A stretch of 64,000 nt of DNA, from positions 69,881 to 133,880 of the forward strand of contig CAVSAU010000019.1 of NCBI GenBank assembly GCA_963726065.1, given 5' to 3'. The translations under genes were made by a program, and so were the position numbers. Positions 56,093 to 64,000 of the stretch are shown piece after piece; within the stretch, counting starts at the first letter, position 1; the number at the start of each line of letters is the position of its first letter. This DNA is from Neomesorhizobium sp963726065. GTDB taxonomy: Bacteria > Pseudomonadota > Alphaproteobacteria > Rhizobiales > Rhizobiaceae. Under the pieces are notes generated by a model. That model was not told the origin of the DNA and did not search any database. It was given only the letters and a program-made list of their open reading frames with translations.

Positions 56093-56461
56093 CCGGGATT
56101 TGTGGAGGGGAGCAGGCAGTATCCCGCGATCACATAAGACAATTGCCCTTGCTGTCTGTCAATGCTGGTGTTGATTGCGCGTCGAATTTGCGGATAGCCT
56201 TACCCAACAACAAGGAGTAGCCGGCTCGGCCGGACAAGCTCCGAAGCTGGCGAACGCTCCGCCGCAAATGTGGGAGGCATTTGATTTGTCGCAGCTTTTG
56301 GCGTTGCGCGGGGTTTTGTGCAGGGCAGCTTCCGAAGCCGGTTCGGTCGCCGGCGGCGTCCGGGCATCCTTCGATCCTTCATACAATGTCGGGCTTGCGC
56401 GCTGGCGTAACGCGGTCAATATGCCTGGACCAACGGCCCAAGGGGCGGAATCGGGAGGGAC
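56093..56461. other. 369-base intergenic region before the acyl-CoA synthetase operon
   Basis: No convincing gene. Open frames here lack RBS, family features and codon bias. It should contain the promoter of the synthetase-liv operon. GGGAGG lies just ahead of the start at 56462. Confidence 0.5.
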
Positions 56462-58452
56462 ATGACCATGGTTGCTACGGCCACAGCCGCCGGCATGGTG
56501 CTCGACACGTTCCCGAAATATCTGCTTCTGAACGCCGAGCGTTTCGGCGGCGAGCCCGCGATGCGCCACAAGGACTACGGCATCTGGCAGAGCTGGACCT
56601 GGGCCGAGCAGAAGGCGCAAGTGCGGTCATTGGCGCTTGGCCTCCAGGCGCTTGGGGTCAAGCACGGCGACAAGATCGCCATCGTCGGAACCAATCGCCC
56701 ACGCCTCTACTGGGGTTTCACCGCGGCGCAATCGCTGGGTGCCATCCCGGTGCCGGTCTATGCCGACGCGGTCGCCGAGGAAATGGCTTATGTGCTCGAT
56801 AACGCGGAAGTGGGCTTCGCCATCGTCCAGGATCAGGAGCAGGTCGACAAGATCCAGTCCTTTGCCGACAAAATCCCGGCGCTGAAGGAGATCATCTACG
56901 ACGAGCCGCGCGGCCTGCGCGACTACGGTCACGAACGTCTGCACGACTTCTCCGCCATACAGGCCAGTGGCGGGGCCCTGCTTGAAGCGGATGCCGGCCT
57001 GGCGGCGCGGTGGGAGGAAGACATCCGCCAGGCCAGCGGCGACGACATCTCCGTCATGCTCTATACGTCCGGCACGACCGGTCGTTCGAAAGGCGTGATG
57101 ATCAAGGCGTCGAACGCGGTCAACGCCGCGGCCGACACCGTGGCTTTCGACAGGCTTTCCGAACGCGACAGCGTGCTTGCCTATCTGCCGCTTGCCTGGG
57201 TCGGCGATCACTATCTCAACTACGCGCAAGGCTACGTTTCCGGCTTCTGCGTGTGTTGTCCGGAAAGCCATGAGACGGTCGCGCACGATCTTCGCGAGAT
57301 CGGGCCGACCTTCTATTTCGCGCCGCCGCGCATCTTCGAAGGACTGTTGACCAGCGTGACGATCCGCATGGAGGACGCCGGCCGGCTGAAGCGGTGGATG
57401 TTCGACTATTACCTGCGCGTGGCCAGGAAATACGGCCAGGCGCTGCTTGAGGGCGGTTCGGTGCCGCTGCTCGGCAGGCTCAACTACGCACTCGGCGAAA
57501 TGCTGGTTTACGGCCCGCTGAAAAACGTGCTCGGCCTGTCCAACATCCGCGTCGCCTATACCGCCGGCGAGGCGATTGGCGAGGACCTGTTTTCCTTCTT
57601 CCGCTCGCTCGGCATCAACCTGAAGCAGCTCTACGGGCAGACCGAAGCATTCCTCTATGTCACCGTGCAGAAGGATGGCGCGGTGCGCTCGGATGCCGTC
57701 GGCCCGGCGGCGCCCAATGTCGATATCCGCATTTCCAACGATGGCGAGGTCCAGTTCCGTTCGCCAGGCATGTTCTCCGGCTATTTCAAGCAGGATGACA
57801 AGACGCGCGAAGCGCTGACCAAGGACGGTTATGTCAAAACCGGCGACGCGGGGTTCTTCGACAAGGACGGCCAGCTCAAGATCATCGACCGCGCCAAGGA
57901 CGTCGGCAAGCTCGAGTCCGGCGCGCTGTTCGCGCCCAAATACATAGAGAACACGCTGAAGTTCTTTCCCAACGTCAAGGAGGCGGTAGCTTTCGGCGAC
58001 GGCCGCGGCTTTTGCGCCGCCTTCATCAACATCGACTTGCAGGCAGTCGGCAACTGGGCCGAACGCAACAACATCGCCTATGCCTCCTACCAGGAACTGG
58101 CCGGGCACCCGGAGGTCTACAAGCTCATCGCCAAACATGTCGACGAGACGAATCTCAGGCTGTCGCGCGAGCCGCTTATGGCCGGGGCGCAGATCAGGCG
58201 GTTCCTCGTGCTGCACAAGGAACTCGACGCCGACGACGGCGAACTGACGCGCACGCTGAAGGTGCGGCGGTCCTTCGTTGGCGAACGCTACAGCGAGCTG
58301 ATCGAGGCGCTTTATGACGGCTCGACGGAGAAATACACCGAAACGGAAATGACCTTCGAGGACGGCCGAAAGGGCAAGATCCGCGCCACCGTCAGGATCG
58401 AAGACGCCAGGGTTTATGACGCGAAGGTCGAAAAGTTCCGCGAGGCCGCAGA

Positions 58453-58456
<4 letters not shown>
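56462..58456 (+). CDS. AMP-dependent long-chain acyl-CoA synthetase
   Basis: 664-residue acid:CoA ligase. The phosphate-binding loop YTSGTTGRSKGVM is near residue 200. Later motifs are LYGQTEAF, the hinge region GYVKTGDAGFFDKDGQL and KIIDRAKDVGKLESG. It activates a fatty or aryl carboxylic acid to its CoA thioester. The start is ATG 56462 or 56468 (MVATATAAG), both after GGGAGG. It overlaps the LivG-type gene by 4 bases, so the enzyme and the ABC transporter are co-translated. Its substrate is probably what the transporter imports. Confidence 0.92.
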
Positions 58457-59277
<821 letters not shown>

Positions 59278-59288
59278 AAGGACATGAG

Positions 59289-59438
59289 ATGACCTTCTCC
59301 ACCCTCGCCATCACTCCGTTGATTTCGCTGATCGCCGGCGTCCTGATCCTCGTGATGCCGCGGTTGCTCAACTACATCGTCGCGCTTTATCTGATCGTGG
59401 TCGGCCTGCTCGGCCTGTTTCCGCAGCTGGCAGGCTGA
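59289..59438 (+). CDS. DUF3096 small membrane protein
   Basis: 49-residue protein MTFSTLAITPL...GLFPQLAG, almost entirely hydrophobic with two helices joined by PRLLN. The pattern LISLIAGVLILVMPRLLNYI and ALYLIVVGLLGL is that of DUF3096. It lies 11 bases after the LivG-type gene and ahead of the LivH-type gene on the same strand. No function is established. Its position inside the transporter operon suggests it associates with the permease or is needed in the same membrane context. Confidence 0.85.
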   Translation: MTFSTLAITPLISLIAGVLILVMPRLLNYIVALYLIVVGLLGLFPQLAG

Positions 59439-59481
59439 GATGATCACCGGTGCGCTGACCGCCCAGAAGGAGCTGACATTC

Positions 59482-60441
59482 ATGGATTTTCTGAACTCGA
59501 TCCTCGTCAAACCTTTCGTCGACATGTTCGGCGCGCCGGATTTCCTGCTGCAGGTGCTGTGGGAAGGCCTGGTTTCGGGCGTGCTTTATGCGCTGATCGC
59601 GCTGGGTTTCGTGCTGATCTACAAGTCGTCGCGCATCTTCAACTTCGCGCAAGGCATCATGGTGGTGTTCGCCGCGCTGACGCTGGTCGGCCTGCACGAA
59701 AAGGGCGTGCCCGCGCTGCTTGCGGTGCCGCTGACGCTGGTGGTGATGTTTATCCTCGCCGTCGCCATCGAGCGGGTCGTCTTGCGCCCGCTGGTCAATC
59801 AGCCCGACATCATCCTGTTCATGGCCACGATCGGCATCACGCTGTTCCTGGTCGGCTTCGGCGAGATCATTTTCGGCGGCGAGAACAAGGTGATGATCAC
59901 CGAGCAGCTCCATATCCCGACCGGCAGTTTCGAGTTCGAGCCGTTTGGCGGCTTCGTGTCCATCGAACAGAAAGACCTGACCGCCGTCGTCGGCGCGATC
60001 GTGCTGGTCGCCGGGTTGCTTGTCTTCCTCAACAAGTCGAAGATGGGCCGCGCCATCCGGGCGCTCGGCGACGACCACCAGGCGGCGCTGTCGGTCGGCA
60101 TCTCGCTGTCCACCATCTGGGTGCTGGTCTGGTTCATCGCCGGCGTGATCGCGCTCGCCACCGGCATTGTCTGGGGCGCGCGCGCAGGCGTTTCGTTTGC
60201 CCTGGAGGTGATCGCCTTCAAGGCGCTGCCGGTGCTGATGCTGGGTGGCCTGGAGAGCGTGCTCGGCGCCATCATCGGCGGTCTGGCGATCGGCGTCCTT
60301 GAGAAGCTGTTCGAAATCTACTGGGGCCAGCCGCTGCTCGGCGGCAATACCGAAACCTGGTTCGCCTTCGTCTTCGCGCTGATGGTGCTGCTGTTCCGTC
60401 CGCAGGGGCTGTTCGGCGAAAAGATCATCGAGCGGGTGTGA
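59482..60441 (+). CDS. ABC transporter permease, LivH type
   Basis: 319 residues from MDFLNSILVKPFVDMFG. AAGGAG nine bases upstream supports this start over ATG 59440, where the frame opens. It has about eight membrane helices, with the LivH signature GLVSGVLYALIALGFVLIYKSSRIFNFAQG (recognisable as two shorter blocks) and the coupling segment MGRAIRALGDDHQAALSVGI. It is an inner-membrane protein that pairs with the LivM-type permease 6 bases downstream. Confidence 0.93.
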   Translation: MDFLNSILVKPFVDMFGAPDFLLQVLWEGLVSGVLYALIALGFVLIYKSSRIFNFAQGIMVVFAALTLVGLHEKGVPALLAVPLTLVVMFILAVAIERVVLRPLVNQPDIILFMATIGITLFLVGFGEIIFGGENKVMITEQLHIPTGSFEFEPFGGFVSIEQKDLTAVVGAIVLVAGLLVFLNKSKMGRAIRALGDDHQAALSVGISLSTIWVLVWFIAGVIALATGIVWGARAGVSFALEVIAFKALPVLMLGGLESVLGAIIGGLAIGVLEKLFEIYWGQPLLGGNTETWFAFVFALMVLLFRPQGLFGEKIIERV

Positions 60442-60447
60442 GGAACG

Positions 60448-61524
60448 ATGCTCTATCGCACCGCCGGCCAGTTCAAGACCACCTACCACGCCGACCACGC
60501 GCTGTTTCCGGTCAGGCAGGACGCCATCCTGCTCGGATTCATCCTGCTCCTGGCCTTCGTGGTGATCCCGCTGACTGCCAGCGAGTTCACCTTCCGCGCC
60601 CTGCTCATCCCCGTGCTGATCTATGCGCTGGCCGCATTGGGGCTGAACATCCTGACCGGCTATGCCGGCCAGTTGTCGCTTGGCACCGGCGCTTTCATGG
60701 GAGTTGGCGCCTACGCCTGCTACAAGCTGGTCACCATCTTTCCCGAAATGAACATCGTGGTCGCCATCGCGCTGTCCGGTTTCTTCTCGGCGGCGGTGGG
60801 GGTTGCCTTCGGCCTGCCGTCGCTCCGGATCAAGGGTTTTTACCTGGCGATCGCCACGCTTGCCGCGCAGTTCTTCCTGGTCTGGCTGTTCGAGAAATGG
60901 GCGTGGCTTTATAACTATAGCTCGTCCGGCGCTATCCAGGTGCACAACATCGACATGTTCGGCATTACGGTTGCCGGTCCCAATGCGACGGCGGTCACCC
61001 AGTACTATTTCGTGCTTTGCTTCGTCGCCGTGATCACCTGGTTCGCAATCAACATCACGCGCGGGCGGATCGGGCGCATCTGGAAATCGGTGCGTGACAT
61101 GGATATCGCCGCCGAACTCGTCGGCATCAACCTGATGAAGGCGAAGCTGTCGGCTTTTGCGGTGTCGTCCTACATCGTCGGCATTTCAGGCGCGCTGTTT
61201 GTGTTCCTGTGGCGGGGTGCTGCCGAGCCGGTGCTGTTCGACATCCCGTTGTCGTTCAGGGTGCTGTTCATCGCCATTATCGGCGGCCTGGGATCGATCC
61301 TCGGCAATTATCTCGGCGCCATCCTTATCGTGGCGCTGCCGGTGATCATCAGCGCGCTGCCTTCGGCGCTCGGCATCCCGATCGCTTCGGCGACGGTCGA
61401 ACATCTGAACACAATGATCGTCGGCGCCCTGATCATCGTCTTCCTGATCGTCGAGCCGCATGGGCTGGCGCGGTTCTGGGCGATCATCCGGGAAAAGCTG
61501 ATCATGTGGCCATTCCCGCATTGA
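60448..61524 (+). CDS. ABC transporter permease, LivM type
   Basis: 358 residues with about ten hydrophobic segments. Recognisable LivM features are LGLNILTGYAGQLSLGTGAFM, PSLRIKGFYLAIATLAAQFF and the coupling loop IGRIWKSVRDMDIAAELVGINLMKAK (in parts). The C-terminus is short and basic. It follows the LivH-type gene by 6 bases and precedes the receptor gene by 45 bases. Confidence 0.93.
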   Translation: MLYRTAGQFKTTYHADHALFPVRQDAILLGFILLLAFVVIPLTASEFTFRALLIPVLIYALAALGLNILTGYAGQLSLGTGAFMGVGAYACYKLVTIFPEMNIVVAIALSGFFSAAVGVAFGLPSLRIKGFYLAIATLAAQFFLVWLFEKWAWLYNYSSSGAIQVHNIDMFGITVAGPNATAVTQYYFVLCFVAVITWFAINITRGRIGRIWKSVRDMDIAAELVGINLMKAKLSAFAVSSYIVGISGALFVFLWRGAAEPVLFDIPLSFRVLFIAIIGGLGSILGNYLGAILIVALPVIISALPSALGIPIASATVEHLNTMIVGALIIVFLIVEPHGLARFWAIIREKLIMWPFPH

Positions 61525-61569
61525 AGCTGTGAAAGTTGGAAAAGATCAAACTAAGTGGAGGAAACGGGC

Positions 61570-62874
61570 ATGAAAAATCTGAAAACCAAGCTGCTTGCGG
61601 CGCTGCTGCTCGGCACGGCGCTGGCGCCGGCCGCATGGGCGCAGGATGCGATCAACCTGACCAACCTGTCCTACCGCACGGGACCGTTTGCGGCGACCGG
61701 AACGCCGCTCATGAACGGCCAGCGCGACTATATCCTGATGCTCAACGAGCGCGACGGCGGCGTCAACGGCGTCAAGCTCAACTACGACGAATGCGAAACC
61801 GGCTACAACACCGAAAAGGGCGCCGAGTGCTACGAGAAGACCAAGGCGACGAGCATCGTCACGCAGCCCTGGTCGACCGGCATCACCTTGCAGGTGCTGC
61901 CGAAATCCAATGTCGACAAGATTCCGATCCTTGCGCCGGGTTATGGCTTCTCGCCGATGACGGACGGCAAGATCTTCCAGTGGGCATTCAACCCGCCGGC
62001 CTCCTATTGGGACGGCGCTTCGATGATCATAAAGGCCATTTCCGACGGCAATCCGGACAATCTCAAGGGCAAGAAGATCGCGCTGCTCCATCTCGACGCG
62101 CCTTACGGCAAGGAGCCGATCCCGCTGCTGCAGGCCTATGCCGAGAAGCATGGCTTCACGCTGTTGCCGATCCCCGTCGGCGTGAAGGAAATGCAGAACC
62201 AGTCCGCGCAGTGGCTGCAGATACGACGCGAAAGGCCGGACTTCGTTCTGATGTGGGGCTGGGGCGCCATGAATGCAGGCGCGGTTGCTGAAGCGGTGAA
62301 GACCAAGTTTCCGATGGACAAGTTCATCGGCATCTGGTGGTCGGGCCACGATGGCGACATGAAAACCGCCGGCGAGGCCGCCAAGGGCTATCGCTCGATC
62401 TCCTGGAGCCTGCCGGATTCAAACGCCAAGGTCATGCAGGACATCAAGACGCACGTCGTCGACAAGGGCAATTCGCTCATTGGCGAAGGCGAGTTCGACT
62501 GGGTCTTCTACCAGCGCGGCGTGCTGATCTCGATGTTCGCCGTCGAAGGCATCAAGGCGGCGCAGGCGCATTTCGACACCAAGGTGGTGAATGCCGAACA
62601 GCTGCGCTGGGGCCTGGAGAACCTGAAAATCGACGATGCGAAGCTCGCCGAGATCGGCATGACGGGCATGGTCGGCACGTTCTCGACCGCCTGCAACAAC
62701 CATGCCGGCCATGCCGGCGGATGGATGATGCAGTGGGACGGCGCCAAGTTCGTCAAGGTTTCGGACCGTCTCGAAGCAGACCAGGCGATGATCGCGCCGC
62801 TGGTCGAGGCCGAGGCCAAGAAGTATGCCGAGGCCAATGCGCCCTGGCCGACCAACGAAGAGTGCAAGATGTAG
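61570..62874 (+). CDS. ABC transporter substrate-binding protein, LivK/HAAT type
   Basis: 434-residue periplasmic receptor. ATG 61570 follows GTGGAGGAAAC. The Sec signal MKNLKTKLLAALLLGTALAP ends at AWAQ. The mature part begins INLTNLSYRTGPFAATGTP and has YNTEKGAECYEKTKA with paired Cys, GYGFSPMTDGKIF and WSLPDSNAKVM. Type I fold receptors of this group accompany acyl-CoA synthetases in many alphaproteobacteria, so an organic acid rather than leucine is a likely ligand. That is inference. Confidence 0.92.
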   Translation: MKNLKTKLLAALLLGTALAPAAWAQDAINLTNLSYRTGPFAATGTPLMNGQRDYILMLNERDGGVNGVKLNYDECETGYNTEKGAECYEKTKATSIVTQPWSTGITLQVLPKSNVDKIPILAPGYGFSPMTDGKIFQWAFNPPASYWDGASMIIKAISDGNPDNLKGKKIALLHLDAPYGKEPIPLLQAYAEKHGFTLLPIPVGVKEMQNQSAQWLQIRRERPDFVLMWGWGAMNAGAVAEAVKTKFPMDKFIGIWWSGHDGDMKTAGEAAKGYRSISWSLPDSNAKVMQDIKTHVVDKGNSLIGEGEFDWVFYQRGVLISMFAVEGIKAAQAHFDTKVVNAEQLRWGLENLKIDDAKLAEIGMTGMVGTFSTACNNHAGHAGGWMMQWDGAKFVKVSDRLEADQAMIAPLVEAEAKKYAEANAPWPTNEECKM

Positions 62875-62881
62875 GGTCTTT

Positions 62882-63006
62882 CCTTCTCCCCGTTCACGGG
62901 GAAAAGGTGGCTCGAAGAGCCGGATCAGGGGCAGCGCGAACTTTCAAAACTTTTCGCCGCCCCTCATCTACCTGCCGGCATCTTCTCCCCGTGAACGGGG
63001 AGAAGA
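62882..63006. repeat. RIME-like intergenic element with two hairpins
   Basis: CCTTCTCCCCGTTCACGGGG (from 62882, closing at 62907) and TCTTCTCCCCGTGAACGGGG (from 62981, closing at 63006) are two near-identical palindromes. They flank GGCTCGAAGAGCC and CGGATCAGGGGC/GCCGCCCCTCATC segments. The layout resembles rhizobial intergenic mosaic elements. It splits the operon between receptor and LivF-type genes and could modulate expression. Confidence 0.75.
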
Positions 63007-63051
63007 GACACTGCCGCGATCGGTGCGCCAGGACGCGAAAGAAAAGCCCGC

Positions 63052-63885
63052 ATGACAAACACCTCACCTCTGCCCGCCCCCGCTACCCCGATCCTCTCGG
63101 TGAACAACATCGAGGTGATCTACGATCACGTCATCCTGGTGCTCAAAGGCGTGTCGCTCACGGTTCCGGCGGGTGGCATCACCGCGCTGCTCGGCGCCAA
63201 CGGGGCAGGCAAGACCACCACCCTCAAGGCCATCTCCAACCTGCTGCACGCGGAGCGTGGCGAGGTCACCAAGGGCAACATCATTTTCGAGGGCAACGAG
63301 GTGCAATCGCTGTCGCCCAACGAACTGGTGCGGCGCGGCTGCATCCAGGTCATGGAGGGACGCCACTGCTTCGGCCACCTGTCGGTCGAGGACAATCTGA
63401 TGACCGGAGCCTTTACGCGGCGCGACGGCAATGCCGCCATCCGCGACGACCTCGAACTCGTCTACCAGTATTTTCCGCGCCTCAAGGTGAGGCGGGCGAG
63501 CCAGGCCGGCTACACCTCCGGCGGCGAGCAGCAGATGACGGCGATCGGCCGGGCGCTGATGTCGAAACCCAAGATGATCCTTCTCGACGAGCCGTCGATG
63601 GGGCTGGCGCCGCAGCTGGTCGAGGAAATCTTCGAGATCGTCAAAAAGCTGAACGAAGAGCAGGGCGTTTCCTTCCTGCTGGCCGAACAGAACACCAATG
63701 TTGCCCTGCGTTTCGCCAAATACGGCTATATCCTGGAATCCGGGCGCATCGTGCTCGACGGAGAGGCCAAGGCGCTGCGCGAAAACGAGGACGTCAAGGA
63801 ATTCTACCTGGGCGTCGGCGGCGAAGGCCGCAAATCCTTCAAGGACGTGAAGCACTACAAGCGGCGGAAGCGCTGGCTGGCCTGA
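63052..63885 (+). CDS. ABC transporter ATPase, LivF type
   Basis: 277 residues with Walker A GANGAGKTT near residue 50, the LivF-like GCIQVMEGRHCFGHLSVEDNL, signature YTSGGEQQMTAIGRAL and Walker B MILLDEPSMGLAP. The basic C-terminus (KHYKRRKRW) is longer than in E. coli LivF. It completes the LivGHMK-F set. It is separated from the receptor gene by 177 bases holding the repeat, so it may be partly independently expressed. Confidence 0.94.
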   Translation: MTNTSPLPAPATPILSVNNIEVIYDHVILVLKGVSLTVPAGGITALLGANGAGKTTTLKAISNLLHAERGEVTKGNIIFEGNEVQSLSPNELVRRGCIQVMEGRHCFGHLSVEDNLMTGAFTRRDGNAAIRDDLELVYQYFPRLKVRRASQAGYTSGGEQQMTAIGRALMSKPKMILLDEPSMGLAPQLVEEIFEIVKKLNEEQGVSFLLAEQNTNVALRFAKYGYILESGRIVLDGEAKALRENEDVKEFYLGVGGEGRKSFKDVKHYKRRKRWLA

Positions 63886-63890
63886 CCCGG

Positions 63891-64000
63891 TCAGGCGAAG
63901 AACCGCAAGGCCGCCGAGACGACCGCTTCAGGCGCATCTTCCTGCATCAGATGGCCGGAGCCGGGCACCAGCGTGAATTCGCAATCCGGCAGCAGCGCCG
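63891..64000 (-). CDS. Alpha/beta hydrolase, C-terminal end (cut by window edge)
   Basis: The minus strand is open from the window edge to TGA at 63891-63893 and reads ALLPDCEFTLVPGSGHLMQEDAPEAV, ending ALRFFA. The GSGHLMQEDAPE segment is the catalytic-histidine region of alpha/beta hydrolases. It converges on the LivF-type gene with 5 bases between stops. Nothing more can be said from 36 residues. Confidence 0.7.
   Translation of the reverse strand, partial: ALLPDCEFTLVPGSGHLMQEDAPEAVVSAALRFFA

Noticed and set aside
56627..58216. 529-codon minus-strand open frame
   Set aside because: Antisense of the acyl-CoA synthetase gene.
59368..60945. 525-codon minus-strand open frame rich in H, Q and D
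   Set aside because: Antisense of the LivH/LivM membrane genes. The odd composition is what complementing hydrophobic codons gives.

Overview
The window is high-GC DNA with rhizobial gene content and codon use. It is most consistent with a Mesorhizobium-like alphaproteobacterium (Rhizobiales, Phyllobacteriaceae). Supporting features are a secreted GH16/RTX glucanase of the ExsH type, tandem TakP-like TRAP binding proteins, membrane urate oxidase PuuD, a PuuE-UraD fusion, a fused indolepyruvate:ferredoxin oxidoreductase, and palindromic intergenic repeats of the kind found in these genomes. I see no tRNA, rRNA, CRISPR array, transposase, integrase or phage gene. It reads as a chromosomal catabolic and transport region.

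Layout. 1-3.3 kb (+): the end of a crotonase, a broken alpha/beta hydrolase and a broken GH16 glucanase. 3.4-13.2 kb (-): a phosphodiesterase, a peptide-type ABC transporter with two paralogous Tat-exported binding proteins, and a CocE-type hydrolase. 13.4-28.2 kb: a nearly complete purine and ureide catabolic island (XdhABC, GuaD, PuuD, UraH, PuuE-UraD, AllE, AllA, a nucleoside deaminase, a LysR regulator, glycerate kinase). 28.9-31.7 kb (-): a glutamine-synthetase-like ligase with an aminotransferase. 31.8-33.9 kb (-): a WD40 protein and a COG0523 metal GTPase. 34.1-40.5 kb: an exported intradiol-dioxygenase-like protein, MarR, an EamA transporter, LacI, a 2-hydroxyacid dehydrogenase, a small exported protein and a C26 amidotransferase. 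40.8-45.8 kb: two TakP-like proteins facing their TRAP permease genes. 46-48.1 kb: a LivH-like gene, a CGNR zinc-finger gene and an exported protein, all frame-broken. 48.3-51.8 kb: the fused oxidoreductase. 51.9-56.1 kb: a GGDEF-EAL protein, a FeeM-like N-acyl amino acid synthase and a Crp/Fnr regulator. 56.5-63.9 kb: an acyl-CoA synthetase with a LivGHMKF-type ABC transporter that contains a 49-residue DUF3096 membrane microprotein. The window ends in the 3' end of an alpha/beta hydrolase.

How the genes work together. The purine island can take guanine and hypoxanthine through xanthine, urate, 5-hydroxyisourate, OHCU, allantoin and (after a step not encoded here) ureidoglycine and ureidoglycolate to glyoxylate. 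Glycerate kinase and possibly the 2-hydroxyacid dehydrogenase could feed the carbon to central metabolism. The TakP/TRAP genes and the 2-oxoacid oxidoreductase could form a keto-acid uptake and oxidation unit. The acyl-CoA synthetase/Liv operon probably imports and activates a carboxylic acid.

Data quality. Frame breaks are very uneven. Five lie in 1-12.3 kb, none in 12.3-43.3 kb, more than twenty in 43.6-48.0 kb, and none after that. When all inferred indels are corrected, each broken gene returns to a normal family length. I therefore suspect low-quality sequence rather than gene decay.
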